A stretch of 64,000 bases of DNA, taken from contig NZ_FNNV01000016.1 of assembly GCF_900106745.1 (NCBI RefSeq), forward strand, positions 62,001 through 126,000, given 5' to 3'. The stretch is from Paenibacillus sp. CF384. Lineage in GTDB: Bacteria; Bacillota; Bacilli; Paenibacillales; Paenibacillaceae. The notes beneath the pieces were generated by a model. The model had not been told where the DNA came from. It did not search any database and saw only the letters and a program-made list of their open reading frames with translations. A program made the position numbers and the translations under genes. The number at the start of each line of letters is the position of its first letter. The first letter of the stretch is position 1. Positions 33,888 through 42,936 of this stretch are shown here, in pieces.

Positions 33888-34517
33888 TTGGCGATTAAAG
33901 AGCAGACGATTGTGAACGTGAGCAGCAACAAAATTGTAACCACGGATCAGGAAATTACGATTGTCGGCAGGATCGAAGAACCGCTAATTCTCATCTTGGA
34001 AAATGTATTGAGCCACGCCGAGTGCGATACGTTGATCGCTTTGGCTACAAACCGCATGCAGCGGGCTAAGATTGGCAAGTCGCACGAGGTAAGCGATATT
34101 CGCACCAGCAGCAGCATGTTCTTCGAGGAGAGCGAGAATGAATCGATTCATCGCATCGAAACCCGGGTGGCCGAGCTCATGAATGTACCGCTCGCGCATG
34201 CGGAGCCACTGCAAATTTTACATTATAAGGCCGGTGAGCAGTACCAGCCGCACTATGACTATTTTAAGACCGGACACGCCGTAAACAATCGCATCAGCAC
34301 CTTGGTCATGTACTTAAATGATGTGGAAGAAGGCGGAGAAACGTACTTTCCTTCGCTTCGTTTTGCAGTGACACCTAGAAAAGGAAGCGCTGTCTACTTT
34401 GAATATTTCTATACCGACGACCATTTGAACGGACTTACTTTGCATGGCGGCAACCCCATTGTAGTCGGCGAGAAGTGGGTAGCGACCCAGTGGATGAGAA
34501 GACAAACTTATCGATAA
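33888..34517 (+). CDS. Prolyl-4-hydroxylase-like 2OG-Fe(II) oxygenase
   Basis: 209-residue cytosolic dioxygenase of the P4Hc family. The iron ligands are visible as His122 and Asp124 (QPHYDYF) and His186 (LTLHGGNPI), with Lys196 (GEKWVATQW) for 2-oxoglutarate. Also typical are EPLQILHYKAGEQY and TLVMYLNDVEEGGETYFP. Length matches the bacillal P4H known from Bacillus anthracis. The TTG start is 8 bases from GAGGAGG. It hydroxylates proline in peptides or proteins in characterised members; the target here is unknown. The MBL-fold gene starts 25 bp downstream, implying an operon. Confidence 0.92.
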   Translation: MAIKEQTIVNVSSNKIVTTDQEITIVGRIEEPLILILENVLSHAECDTLIALATNRMQRAKIGKSHEVSDIRTSSSMFFEESENESIHRIETRVAELMNVPLAHAEPLQILHYKAGEQYQPHYDYFKTGHAVNNRISTLVMYLNDVEEGGETYFPSLRFAVTPRKGSAVYFEYFYTDDHLNGLTLHGGNPIVVGEKWVATQWMRRQTYR

Positions 34518-34542
34518 TAGAAATAGTGGAGGGGCAACGGGC

Positions 34543-36345
34543 ATGCTGAAGCCGATTTCGACGCATCTTTTTCAATATGAGGATACTTGTCTGGTGTATG
34601 TCATTAAGAATGGCAGCGAGGCAGTCTTGATCGATTTCGGATCCGGGGCTGTGCTTGAAGAATTGGCTTCTATTGGCGTCGACAAGGTAACGGATGTTCT
34701 GATGACGCATCATCATCGCGATCAAGGGCAAGGCTTGGACAAAGCGGTTGCGGCGGGTGCAAGTGTGTGGGTGCCTCATCATGAGCAGGATTTGTTTGCC
34801 CAAGTGGATCAACACTGGCAGGCTCGTGAAATACTCGTCAATTACAATGTGCGCCAAGATAAATTCTCGCTGCTCGAGCCGATTCCGATTGCCGGAACAT
34901 TGAAGGATTATAGTAACCACAACTTCGGCGGGTATTCGTTTAACGTCGTTCCAACCCCCGGTCACACCACGGGATCGATAACGCTGACAACCGTATTGGA
35001 CGGCAACCTTGTTGGATTTACAGGGGATTTGATCGCCGGCCCGGGAAAGGTGTGGTCCATGTCTGCCACTCAGTGGTCGTATAACGGCTGCGAAGGGGTC
35101 TATCATTCCATCTGTTCGTTGGCAGCCCTACGCAATAAAGGCTTACAACTGCTGCTTCCGTCACACGGCGAAATAATGGAGCAGCCCTCAGCTGCCATTG
35201 AACCTTTAATCGAGAAACTAGAGCAGCTTCTCCGGCTTCGCGGCCAATATGCGGATTATGAGTCGTTCAAGGAACCGGAGTTTCGGGAAATTACTCCTCA
35301 CCTGCTGTGGAATGCGCGTAGTTTTGCCAACTCCTTCGTCCTTCTGTCTGAGAGCGGCAAAGCGCTTCTCATCGACTACGGTTATGCAAACCTGCATGCC
35401 ATCTTCATAGCAGGTACGGATCGCGCATCACGCCGGCCAAACCTCTTTCCGATTGAGCAGTTGAAGAAACAATACAACGTGACCAAGATTGATGTGGTCA
35501 TACCGACGCATTATCATGACGATCATGTGGCGGGGTTTAATCTTCTGCGTGATGTCGAAGGTACGGAGACGTGGGTAGCCGATAATTTTGCCGATTTGTT
35601 CGAAAATCCATCCCACTACGACGTGCCCTGCATTTGGTATGATCCGATCCCGGTAGATCGGAGAATACCTCTCGAACAAACCGTTGTGTGGGAGGGGTGT
35701 GAGATCCGCCTCTACGAGCAGCCTGGGCATACGCTCTATGCGGTTGCGATCTCGTTCGAAGTCGATGGGAAACGCGTGTTGGCTATCGGAGATCAGCAAG
35801 GCAACGACGGGAATTTGAATAATTACGTGTATCAGAACCGGTTCCGTTCGCATGATTATGTGCTGAGTGCAGAGTTGTACCAGAAGCTGAACCCCGAATT
35901 GATTATTTCCGGTCACTGGGACCCGCTATGGGTGCAGGAAGGTTACTTCGACAAGCTGAAGCGGGACGGGGAGAGCTTGAAGCAACTGCACGACGAGCTG
36001 CTGACTCTAGAGAAGATTGATCTGGGAGCGGAAGGGTACTGCGCATGGATTAAACCGTATCAAGTTGAGGTCTCCAACGGGGAAACGACTGAGATCGCGG
36101 TTGAGGTGTTAAATCCGTTCTCACTCAGGGAGAAGGTTACTGTTCGGCTGGTTACGCCTCCAAGCTGGAACATGGAAGCCGATGAACAACAGCTGGAGAT
36201 CGATCCACACCAGGTGGCGACGATACAGTTTACGATTACAGTTCCTGCTGGGATAACCGTAAAACGAGCCCGAATCGCCGTCGATATTACGATCGGGGAT
36301 CAGAAGCTGGGGCAGCAAGCGGAAGCGCTTGTGACGGTAAAGTGA
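34543..36345 (+). CDS. Double metallo-beta-lactamase-fold hydrolase with C-terminal Ig-like domain
   Basis: 600-residue protein with two MBL domains. The first (about 5-235) has His56-x-His58-x-Asp60-Gln61, so the second His of the usual HxHxDH is Gln; His141 (TPGHTTGS), Asp162 and His208 complete the site. The second (about 250-475) has the full set: His323, His325, Asp327, His328, His396, Asp417, His458. Residues about 503-598 form an Ig-like domain resembling NEW3 (VEVSNGETTEIAVEVLNPF, IQFTITVPAGI). There is no signal peptide. ATG with GGAGGGG upstream. In an operon with the prolyl hydroxylase. The substrate is unknown; the family includes thioesterases, lactonases and sulfur dioxygenases. 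Confidence 0.88.
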   Translation: MLKPISTHLFQYEDTCLVYVIKNGSEAVLIDFGSGAVLEELASIGVDKVTDVLMTHHHRDQGQGLDKAVAAGASVWVPHHEQDLFAQVDQHWQAREILVNYNVRQDKFSLLEPIPIAGTLKDYSNHNFGGYSFNVVPTPGHTTGSITLTTVLDGNLVGFTGDLIAGPGKVWSMSATQWSYNGCEGVYHSICSLAALRNKGLQLLLPSHGEIMEQPSAAIEPLIEKLEQLLRLRGQYADYESFKEPEFREITPHLLWNARSFANSFVLLSESGKALLIDYGYANLHAIFIAGTDRASRRPNLFPIEQLKKQYNVTKIDVVIPTHYHDDHVAGFNLLRDVEGTETWVADNFADLFENPSHYDVPCIWYDPIPVDRRIPLEQTVVWEGCEIRLYEQPGHTLYAVAISFEVDGKRVLAIGDQQGNDGNLNNYVYQNRFRSHDYVLSAELYQKLNPELIISGHWDPLWVQEGYFDKLKRDGESLKQLHDELLTLEKIDLGAEGYCAWIKPYQVEVSNGETTEIAVEVLNPFSLREKVTVRLVTPPSWNMEADEQQLEIDPHQVATIQFTITVPAGITVKRARIAVDITIGDQKLGQQAEALVTVK

Positions 36346-36369
36346 GTTCTGTAACCGGTAGATGAACAT

Positions 36370-36411
36370 AACAGCCCCCGCCATCACGTTGCGTGAAGCG
36401 GGGGCTGTTTG
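36370..36411. terminator. Intrinsic terminator
   Basis: AACAGCCCCCGC (36370-36381) / GCGGGGGCTGTT (36398-36409), with a CACG/CGTG pairing inside the loop and flanking T/A. It serves the MBL gene and possibly the convergent small gene. Confidence 0.88.
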
Positions 36412-36437
36412 TGTCGCGAGCGTAAATCAAAGCATCA

Positions 36438-36764
36438 TTAGTTGCTGCCTGAAATCACATAATCCGTGTTCACTAGCGTGTACGTAAGGGTACTGTTCGT
36501 GTTAATTAAGGCATCAAAATCGCTTTCGACGGTCACAACGAATTGCATTTTACTATAGAGGTCACCTTCGAAAATGGTGAAAATCAGGATGCCGTTCAGA
36601 AACTTGTTGTTGTCGTCGCCATAAGCAACCTCTTCTGTCCCATACGGTCCAAGGGTAAAGGATTCCGTGCCATATTGGTTGTAAGGCTCAAATCCTGCGC
36701 GGATAAACAGCGTTATATCCAATGCGGCTCCGGTCGTATTTACAAATGTTTTTATGCCTGCCAT
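36438..36764 (-). CDS. Hypothetical beta-rich small protein
   Basis: 108-residue soluble protein, rich in Thr, Asn and aromatic residues with alternating hydrophobic strands (ITLFIRAGFEPYNQYGTESF, LTYTLVNTDYVISG), suggesting a beta sandwich. It has no cysteine, no signal peptide and no basic patch. ATG with AGGAGG 8-9 bases upstream. Monocistronic on the minus strand; its 5' region meets the thiamine riboswitch region. I do not recognise the family and propose no function. Confidence 0.72.
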   Translation of the reverse strand: MAGIKTFVNTTGAALDITLFIRAGFEPYNQYGTESFTLGPYGTEEVAYGDDNNKFLNGILIFTIFEGDLYSKMQFVVTVESDFDALINTNSTLTYTLVNTDYVISGSN

Positions 36765-36934
36765 GAGGTGTATCCTCCTTTCAGAGCGGGATACACTATT
36801 CTATTCTAGTATTTTCAGATTGCTAGGACTACTCGATAGAATTAGTTAATCATCCGTGTCCATGTCCGTATCCGTATCCCGCGAATTTCGTTGCAATTTT
36901 GGGTGTCATGGATTACACTGATCACAATCGAATA

Positions 36935-37022
36935 AGCGCGGGAGCTTGTGGAAACAGGCTGAGAGTACGACTAATCCGTCGTAGACCGTTTAACCTGTTG
37001 GGTAATGCCATCGTAGGAAGTT
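36935..37022 (+). promoter_or_regulatory. TPP riboswitch aptamer
   Basis: Classical THI element: GCGCGGGAGC opens P1/P2, CAGGCTGAGAG at 36955-36965 is the conserved pyrimidine-sensing loop, and ACCTGTTGGGTAATGCCA then CGTAGGAAG (37002-37020) is the pyrophosphate-sensing arm. TPP binding should favour the terminator at 37046-37081 and stop thiMDE transcription. The stretch 36765-36930 before it holds no gene; the promoter must lie there but no convincing -35/-10 pair was picked. Confidence 0.93.
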
Positions 37023-37045
37023 CACGGCTGTCGTGCGCATTGTTG

Positions 37046-37081
37046 CGCCTTACCCTCTTTTGGCGGGTAAGGCGTTTTTTT
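37046..37081 (+). terminator. Riboswitch expression-platform terminator
   Basis: CGCCTTACCC (37046-37055) / GGGTAAGGCG (37065-37074) followed by seven T. It lies between the TPP aptamer and thiM and is the probable off-switch. Confidence 0.92.
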
Positions 37082-37124
37082 GATACTCGAGTGGCAAAAT
37101 AGTAAAGAAGAGGTGGGCGAGGCT

Positions 37125-37937
37125 ATGAATATTCAAGCAGTAGCGAGCAAGCTGAGACAAGTAAGGGAAACGAACCCGTTAATTCACAATATTACGAATG
37201 TCGTCGTCACCAATTTCACGGCAAACGGCCTGCTAGCATTGGGCGCATCGCCGGTCATGGCCTATGCCAAACAGGAAGTTGCGGATATCGCCAAAATATC
37301 GGGAGCGCTCGTGCTCAACATTGGCACGCTGAACGAAACGGAGATCGAAGCGATGAAGCTGGCAGGATGCTCGGCGAACGCGCATGGTGTACCGGTCGTG
37401 CTGGATCCGGTAGGCGCGGGAGCTTCGGCTTATCGTACGGATACTGCAAGAGGATTGCTGGCAGAAGTGAAGATCAGCATCCTTCGAGGCAATGCCGCCG
37501 AAATCGCAAACGTTGTCGGCCGCGAATGGTCGATCAAAGGCGTCGATGCCGGAACGAGCGGCGGCGATGTTGTCGAATTAGCTAAGTATGCTGCTATTCA
37601 ACTTGATACTGTCGTCGTTATTACCGGCGAGGCAGACATCGTGTCTGACGGAACTAGAACGTTTGCCGTGCGCAACGGAGATGCGATTCTGACGCGAGTT
37701 ACCGGAACGGGCTGTCTGTTGACATCGGTTATCGGCGCATTCGCGGCGGTGGAGAGCGATCTAATCGTTGCTTCGGTCGCTGCACTAGCGGCATACGGCG
37801 TAGCTGCTGAGCTTGCTGCCGTGAAGGCGGCCGGACAAGGACCCGGCAGCTTCCAAATCGCGTTCCTCGATCAATTGTCGAATGTAACGGTAGAGGATAT
37901 CGAGAAGCTGGGCCGAGTGGAGCGGATTGAAGCATGA
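37125..37937 (+). CDS. thiM: Hydroxyethylthiazole kinase
   Basis: 270-residue salvage kinase that phosphorylates 4-methyl-5-(2-hydroxyethyl)thiazole. Motifs: [44 protein letters not shown] and the anion-hole/catalytic [15 protein letters not shown]. Length is normal (about 265-275). ATG 37125 follows AAGAGGTGG; an in-frame opening at 37080 lies in the terminator. First gene of the TPP-controlled operon; overlaps thiD by 4 bp. Confidence 0.96.
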   Translation: MNIQAVASKLRQVRETNPLIHNITNVVVTNFTANGLLALGASPVMAYAKQEVADIAKISGALVLNIGTLNETEIEAMKLAGCSANAHGVPVVLDPVGAGASAYRTDTARGLLAEVKISILRGNAAEIANVVGREWSIKGVDAGTSGGDVVELAKYAAIQLDTVVVITGEADIVSDGTRTFAVRNGDAILTRVTGTGCLLTSVIGAFAAVESDLIVASVAALAAYGVAAELAAVKAAGQGPGSFQIAFLDQLSNVTVEDIEKLGRVERIEA

Positions 37938-38749
37938 GTCATGTAGCGAGAGCATTAACGATTGCAGGCTCGGATAGCGGCGGCGGTGCCGGTATTCAAG
38001 CGGATTTGAAGACTTTTCAAGAGCTGCGGGTATATGGGATGTCGGCAATAACGGCTGTTACATCGCAGAATACGCTAGGCGTACGGGGGATTTATCCGCT
38101 TACGGCTGAAGCGGTTCGGTCGCAGATTGAGGCCATTGGCGATGACCTCGGCACGGATGCGGTGAAGACGGGCATGCTGTTCAACGATGAAATTATTGTT
38201 GCGGTTGCCGAGGAAATCCGCCGCTACGGCTGGAGCAAGGTTGTTGTCGATCCGGTTATGATCGCCAAGGGCGGAGCCTCGCTGCTGCTGGATCAAGCGG
38301 TTCGCGCGATGAAAGAAACGCTGCTTCCGCTGGCTTGGGTCGTCACGCCTAATGTGCCGGAAGCGGAAGCGCTGACGGGGATGACGATCTCCGGCATTGC
38401 TGCGCGTAAAGAAGCGGCTAAGCGGCTCGCCGATTTCGGCGCCAAGCATGTCGTGCTCAAAGGCGGCCATGATCTGTCCGATGACGGGCAGGCCATCGAT
38501 ATTCTCTATGATGGACGGGACTTCTATGAATTTAGCAGCCAGCGGAGAGAAACGCGTCATACCCATGGCACGGGATGCACGTTCGCTTCCGCGATTACGG
38601 CTGAGCTTGCCAAAGGCCGAGACGTGACTGAGGCAGTCGAGGTTGCCAAAGCCTTCATCCAGGCGGCGATCGAATATCCGCTTGGTCTTGGACAAGGCCA
38701 CGGGCCGACCAATCACTGGGCGTACCGCGATCAGGAGAGCGGCCGATGA
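37934..38749 (+). CDS. thiD: Hydroxymethylpyrimidine/phosphomethylpyrimidine kinase
   Basis: 271-residue kinase for two successive phosphorylations of HMP to HMP-PP. Motifs: [20 protein letters not shown] at the N-terminus, [28 protein letters not shown] and [15 protein letters not shown] near the C-terminus. ATGA overlap with thiM and with thiE, so the three are translationally coupled. Confidence 0.96.
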   Translation: MSHVARALTIAGSDSGGGAGIQADLKTFQELRVYGMSAITAVTSQNTLGVRGIYPLTAEAVRSQIEAIGDDLGTDAVKTGMLFNDEIIVAVAEEIRRYGWSKVVVDPVMIAKGGASLLLDQAVRAMKETLLPLAWVVTPNVPEAEALTGMTISGIAARKEAAKRLADFGAKHVVLKGGHDLSDDGQAIDILYDGRDFYEFSSQRRETRHTHGTGCTFASAITAELAKGRDVTEAVEVAKAFIQAAIEYPLGLGQGHGPTNHWAYRDQESGR

Positions 38750-39423
38750 GCGCTGGGGCATGGCAGGGTGATGCCATTCGTGAGGCGCTGCGGCTTTATT
38801 TCATCATGGGGAGCAACAACTGTTTGCCGGGAAGCGATCCCGTGCAGGTGTTGGCGGAAGCGATCCGAGGCGGCGTCTCTATGTTTCAGTTCCGGGAGAA
38901 GGGAAGCGGCGCGCTTGGCGGCGATGCCCGAGTAGCGCTTGCTTGGCGGCTTCGTGAGCTGTGCCGCGAGCATCGCATTCCGTTCATCGTGAACGACGAT
39001 GTCGAGCTCGCCTTGGAAGTGGACGCGGACGGTGTCCATGTCGGCCAGGAGGATGAAGCAGCAACGACCGTACGCCGGTTGATTGGCGATAACAAGCTGC
39101 TTGGCGTCTCTGCCTACGATGAGCGGGAAGCTGAGGCGGCGATTCGTTGCGGTGCGGACTATTTAGGCATTGGCCCGCTGTTCTCCACGCGTACGAAGGA
39201 GGATGCCAAGGACGCCTCGGGTCTTAGCGTGCTTACGCAGATGCGTGAACGGGGCATGCGCATCCCAATCGTCGGCATCGGCGGAATTACCGATGGGAAC
39301 GCAGCCGAGGTTATCCGTGCTGGAGCTGACGGGATATCGCTAATCTCTGCGATATCGCTGGCCGAGGAGCCATTCGCGGCAGCCAAGCAGCTGCGGCAGC
39401 TCGTAGATGCGGCGGTCGGGTGA
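38746..39423 (+). CDS. thiE: Thiamine-phosphate synthase
   Basis: 225-residue TIM-barrel enzyme joining HMP-PP and HET-P to thiamine phosphate. Motifs: [50 protein letters not shown] and the phosphate loop [28 protein letters not shown]. Last gene of the thiMDE salvage operon, followed by a strong terminator. De novo genes (thiC, thiG and others) are not in the window. Confidence 0.96.
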   Translation: MSAGAWQGDAIREALRLYFIMGSNNCLPGSDPVQVLAEAIRGGVSMFQFREKGSGALGGDARVALAWRLRELCREHRIPFIVNDDVELALEVDADGVHVGQEDEAATTVRRLIGDNKLLGVSAYDEREAEAAIRCGADYLGIGPLFSTRTKEDAKDASGLSVLTQMRERGMRIPIVGIGGITDGNAAEVIRAGADGISLISAISLAEEPFAAAKQLRQLVDAAVG

Positions 39424-39435
39424 GAACGGCTAAAG

Positions 39436-39482
39436 TAAAAAAGCGTGGCACACTGTGATGGCAGTGTCCCACGCTTTTTTTG
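39436..39482 (+). terminator. Terminator of the thiMDE operon
   Basis: AAAAAAGCGTGG plus inner CACTG / CAGTG and CCCACGCTTTTTTT: a long stem with a T run. Confidence 0.9.
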
Positions 39483-39495
39483 TTAGGGTCCTCAT

Positions 39496-39773
39496 TTGCA
39501 GCATTGGCTCCCATGTAGCCAACCAGGAAGTCTACATGGTAGTGAATTTGCAGCATTGGCTCCCATGTAGCCCACCGGGAAGTCTACATGGTAGTGAATT
39601 TACAGCATTGGCTCCCATGTAGCCCACCGGGAAGTCTACATGGTAGTGAATTTACAGCGTTGGCTCCCATGTAGCCAACCAGGAAGTCTACATGGTAGTG
39701 AATATACAGCGTTGGCTCCCATGTAGCCAACCAGGAAGTCTACATGGTAGTGAATTTGCAGGATTGGCACAAA
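39496..39773. repeat. 52-bp tandem repeat array, five full copies plus a partial sixth
   Basis: Copies start at 39496, 39548, 39600, 39652 and 39704, exactly 52 bp apart; a degenerate sixth begins at 39756 and decays after about 17 bases. Each unit holds the inverted repeat CCATGTAG ... CTACATGG (8-bp arms, 13-base loop). Variation is limited to a few positions (TTGCAG/TTACAG, CAACCAGG/CCACCGGG). The period is not a multiple of three, so it does not encode a repeat protein. It fills most of the 447-bp gap between thiE and the next gene. Confidence 0.95.
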
Positions 39774-39869
39774 TAATTGTCGGAGGACAACTGGAGGCGA
39801 CAGCTGCCGGTCTTTTTGCGGTACAATAAACAAAACAGAGCATTCCCCGGAGAGGATGGTTGTACACCA

Positions 39870-40163
39870 ATGACAACGTCTGAGAAGTCCTTACGTACCT
39901 GCCGAAAAGGGCATCAGTATTATAAAAGCACGGATTGTCCGACCTGCCCGACCTGCGAGCAAGAGCGGAAGCCGGAGAGTGGATTTCTGTCTCAGCTGTC
40001 GGCACCGGCAAGACGTGCATTGGAGAACAACGGGGTCACCACATTAGAGCAGCTATCGCAATATAGGGAAGTGGAAATACTCAAATTTCACGGGATGGGA
40101 CCCGGATCAATGCCAAAGCTGAGAGCGGCGTTGGAGGCAGTCGGGCTTTCTTTTAAGCAATAA
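39870..40163 (+). CDS. Small protein with zinc-finger-like N-terminus and RNA polymerase alpha-CTD-like domain
   Basis: 97-residue protein. Residues 11-29 contain Cys11, His15, Cys23, Cys26 and Cys29 (CRKGHQYYKS, DCPTCPTCE), suggesting a metal-binding knuckle. Residues about 38-97 resemble the alpha-CTD/helix-hairpin-helix fold (LSAPARRALENNGVTTLEQLSQYREVEILKF, GMGPGSMPKLRAAL). The alpha-CTD binds UP-element DNA and activators, so a DNA- or polymerase-binding role is likely (inference). The ATG is 14 bases from GGAGAGG, rather far. The 52-bp array lies directly upstream and a terminator follows. Confidence 0.82.
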   Translation: MTTSEKSLRTCRKGHQYYKSTDCPTCPTCEQERKPESGFLSQLSAPARRALENNGVTTLEQLSQYREVEILKFHGMGPGSMPKLRAALEAVGLSFKQ

Positions 40164-40170
40164 GTCTACG

Positions 40171-40215
40171 TACAGAGCAGTGGTGAGCGTATCGCCGCGG
40201 CTCTGTATTTTTTTG
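40171..40215 (+). terminator. Intrinsic terminator
   Basis: TACAGAGC (40171-40178) / GCTCTGTA (40200-40207) with an inner GGTGAGCG...CGCC-type pairing and seven T. Confidence 0.85.
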
Positions 40216-40286
40216 TTGTTCGGCAGGTAAGTTGGATAATAATGGTGAATGTTCTTTGTGAGATCATGCGAGGGTGGTGCTGCCAA

Positions 40287-41341
40287 ATGCAAGAGGATAC
40301 GTTCGTTCAGCCTAACACGTTGGTAAAGCTCGAGAATTATAAGTTCAGCGGCCTAGATGCTTCACTCGTCGGTGCCATCAAGTCGGTTGCTGATTACTAT
40401 CAACTTCCGCTAACGACATCATGGATCTATGGCATGACCGGCATTGCCTTCCTGCACATCCTTGACGAGAACATGTGTGAGCCTAATGGAGGACCGTTGG
40501 AACCGGAGGTATTGCGCTTGCTCGTAATTTGGGCGTGGATATTGAGGGCTATCACATCCATGCAGAGGGAGAGGCTTTCACGCAATTACAGGCGGAGGCT
40601 TGGGAGAAAGCGAGAGAAGCCATTAACGCGGGGCAGCCAGTCTTCGCCAAAAACATCGATATCAGCAACCAGTCGTCGGTCATCCTTGCATACGACGATC
40701 AAGGGTACTACACCGATAATTGGCACACGGGTTATGAGCACAGCGATGATGTGATCCCGTGGAATCAGTTAGGGTTAAGTCTATGCCCGTGCATCAATTG
40801 CGTACATGATCGTGAGTCATCCGATACGCAAACCGCCGATTCCACCAGCGGACTAATCTCGCTTCACCGGGCAACGTCTATTCCAGTCGCGAGAGAGAAT
40901 CAGGCTGCTCTGAAAGAAGCACTCGAGTTCGTCATCCAGTTAAATGAGATAGGCTCTTATCGATGGTCCGGCAAAACCTATTTCGTCGGATCGCATGCCT
41001 ATGATCGGTGGTTAACGGCGCTTGAAAGCCAGCAGTTAGATAAGTATTTCTTCAGTTTATTCGTCGAAATTATAACGGAAGCCAGGCATCATGCAGCCCA
41101 GTTTCTGTCCGAAATCAGAGCGAGCATGACGAATCTCAATCTCAGCTGCCTGGATCAACTCATCCTCACTTATACCGAAATTGCGGCTAAAGGTAAGGTA
41201 TTAAAGGATATGTATCCCTATACGGAACCACGCACGCAAACACTCGAACAGAGTGAACAATGCGCCGTACTCCTGATTGAGCTACAGGCGTTGGAGTCAA
41301 AAGCATTAATCGCGCTGCGAGAGCTCCATTCGAGTCTATAA
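40287..41341 (+). pseudogene. BtrH-like/cysteine-peptidase-like protein broken by a frameshift
   Basis: Two overlapping frames together make one protein of about 350 residues. Frame 1 from ATG 40287 (9 bases after GAGGGTGG) gives QPNTLVKLENYKFSGLDASL through ILDENMCEPNGGP; the reading then has to shift near 40490-40515 into the frame that gives GGIALARNLGVDIEGYHIHAE and continues to 41341. The front part resembles BtrH N-terminal/C39-like proteins (ligation or cysteine-peptidase fold), and the FAKNIDISNQSSVILAYDDQGYYTDNW segment fits that fold. The last 150 residues are helical. Either a recent pseudogene or a sequencing error; a programmed shift is not supported by a visible slippery site. 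Confidence 0.7.
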
Positions 41342-41429
41342 GCTGCACCTGGCTCAGCGCCGTATGGATTGCCGGAACAGCGAGATCATGATAAAGTAGC
41401 GGGAACTTATAGGAATGGGGTCGGTACCC

Positions 41430-42326
41430 ATGGAACTGACGTACTTGAAGACTTTTCGCGAGGTAGCGAAGTGTGGGAGCTATACGCGGGCCGCGGAATC
41501 GCTGGGTTATGCCCAGTCGAGCATCACGTCGCAGATTCAGAAGCTGGAAGAAGCGTACGGGGCGGTCCTGTTGGAGCGGTTCGGAAGAGGCATGAGGCTG
41601 ACGATGGCCGGTGAAGCGCTCCTGCAATACGCCAACGATATCCACAGACTGCACGAGGAGTCCAAAGAAGTCGTAGCCAAACAAGCCAAGGGGACGCTCT
41701 CGATTGGGACGATCGAGACATTAGCCGCCTTCTACCTCCCGCCGCATCTACAGGCTTATCGCCGCGAGTTTCCGGAAGTTAACATAGTCATTCAGCCGGC
41801 AAATGAGCCGTTCATTATCGAGGCGGTCAAAGAGGGCGAGCTCGACGTTGGGATCATTCTGGATCCTCCGTTCACGGACCCAGAGCTTCACAGCAGCATC
41901 CTGCGGGAAGAAACGCTTGTTATGATCACGAGTCCCAATCATAGATTAAATGGACAAAGCGAAGTTCATGTCGAGGATTTGGAGAACGAGTCCCTCATCC
42001 TGACGGAGGATGGCTGCACATACCGGGCGATGCTGCTCAAGGTGCTGAAGGGCAATCAAGTGAGCTTCAGTCTCTCCTATGAGTTTGGCAATTTGGAAGC
42101 GATCAAGCAGTGCGTCATCTATGGACTTGGGATTGCCTTGGTGCCCCGGATTACGGTGGCTGAGGAGATTCGCAAAGGTCAGCTGATCGCGATTCCTTTT
42201 GTCCACCCGGACTGCAAGTTCTACACGCAATTGATTTATTCGAAGAAGAAATGGAAGTCCAAGGCGTTCAATGGCTTGGTGGAACTGCTCAGCGGCGGCG
42301 ACAACGCTAATTATCGAAATGAGTGA
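41430..42326 (+). CDS. LysR family transcriptional regulator
   Basis: 298-residue regulator. The N-terminal winged helix is ELTYLKTFREVAKCGSYTRAAESLGYAQSSITSQIQKLE; the C-terminal two-lobe co-inducer domain runs from about residue 88 (GTLSIGTIETLAAFYLPPHL) to the end. ATG 41430 is used with GGGG about 9 bases upstream; ATG 41415 is in frame but lacks spacing. The rhodanese gene 98 bp downstream is the likely target, because both are on the same strand and the gap has its own promoter-like sequence (inference). Confidence 0.92.
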   Translation: MELTYLKTFREVAKCGSYTRAAESLGYAQSSITSQIQKLEEAYGAVLLERFGRGMRLTMAGEALLQYANDIHRLHEESKEVVAKQAKGTLSIGTIETLAAFYLPPHLQAYRREFPEVNIVIQPANEPFIIEAVKEGELDVGIILDPPFTDPELHSSILREETLVMITSPNHRLNGQSEVHVEDLENESLILTEDGCTYRAMLLKVLKGNQVSFSLSYEFGNLEAIKQCVIYGLGIALVPRITVAEEIRKGQLIAIPFVHPDCKFYTQLIYSKKKWKSKAFNGLVELLSGGDNANYRNE

Positions 42327-42423
42327 AGTATAGTATAGATTTCTATCGATAACTCCATGGTTAGGGGCTGTGATACATTGAGATCAACAAACAAAAACCA
42401 CAACCCTACCGGAGGTAATCCAA

Positions 42424-42861
42424 ATGACCACTCAAACACGCCAATCTCTCGTTCTCGAAACACCTGCTGCATCGCCTGAGCATACGCATCGTCACTTCAT
42501 GAACAAACTAGCTGTGGAAACCGATGTTGCGGATGTGCGGTATGACATGCAGCATGGTCTGAATGATTTCCTGCTTATCGACGTTCGCAGCACGAAAGCC
42601 TACGAAGAATGTCATGTTCGGGGCGCAATCAGCCTGCCTTCCAACAATATCAGCCCAGAGACGACAGCCGCATTCTCGAAAGAACAAGTAATCGTGGTTT
42701 ACTGCTGGGGGCCGGCTTGCAATGGCGGCACGAAAGGCGCGGCGCGGTTATCCGGTCTTGGATTCCAAGTCAAAGAGATGCTCGGCGGCATCGAATACTG
42801 GCGGAAGGAAGGGAACGATGTAGAAGGGACACTTGGACAATCGGCTCCCTTGATCGGGTGA
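42424..42861 (+). CDS. Rhodanese-like sulfurtransferase
   Basis: 145-residue single rhodanese domain. Substrate-binding DVRSTKAYEECHVRGAISLP and active-site loop YCWGPACNGGTKGA, where the first Cys is the usual persulfide-forming residue. Residues 1-30 are an N-terminal extension with no signal. The GGAGG 6-8 bases before ATG is strong. Probably cytosolic sulfur transfer; exact role unknown. LysR regulator upstream. Confidence 0.9.
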   Translation: MTTQTRQSLVLETPAASPEHTHRHFMNKLAVETDVADVRYDMQHGLNDFLLIDVRSTKAYEECHVRGAISLPSNNISPETTAAFSKEQVIVVYCWGPACNGGTKGAARLSGLGFQVKEMLGGIEYWRKEGNDVEGTLGQSAPLIG

Positions 42862-42936
42862 GGAGTCGGTCCAGTTTCGGTGGATTTCGCGGCACAAATC
42901 AAAATTTTCAAAGCACGAAGGAGTGCATGATATCGA

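Noticed and set aside
39496-39773. CRISPR array
   Set aside because: Units repeat without unique spacers; the whole 52 bp is conserved, so this is a plain tandem repeat.
40480-40530. Programmed frameshift in the BtrH-like gene
   Set aside because: No heptameric slippery sequence and no downstream stem were seen; an ordinary indel is simpler.
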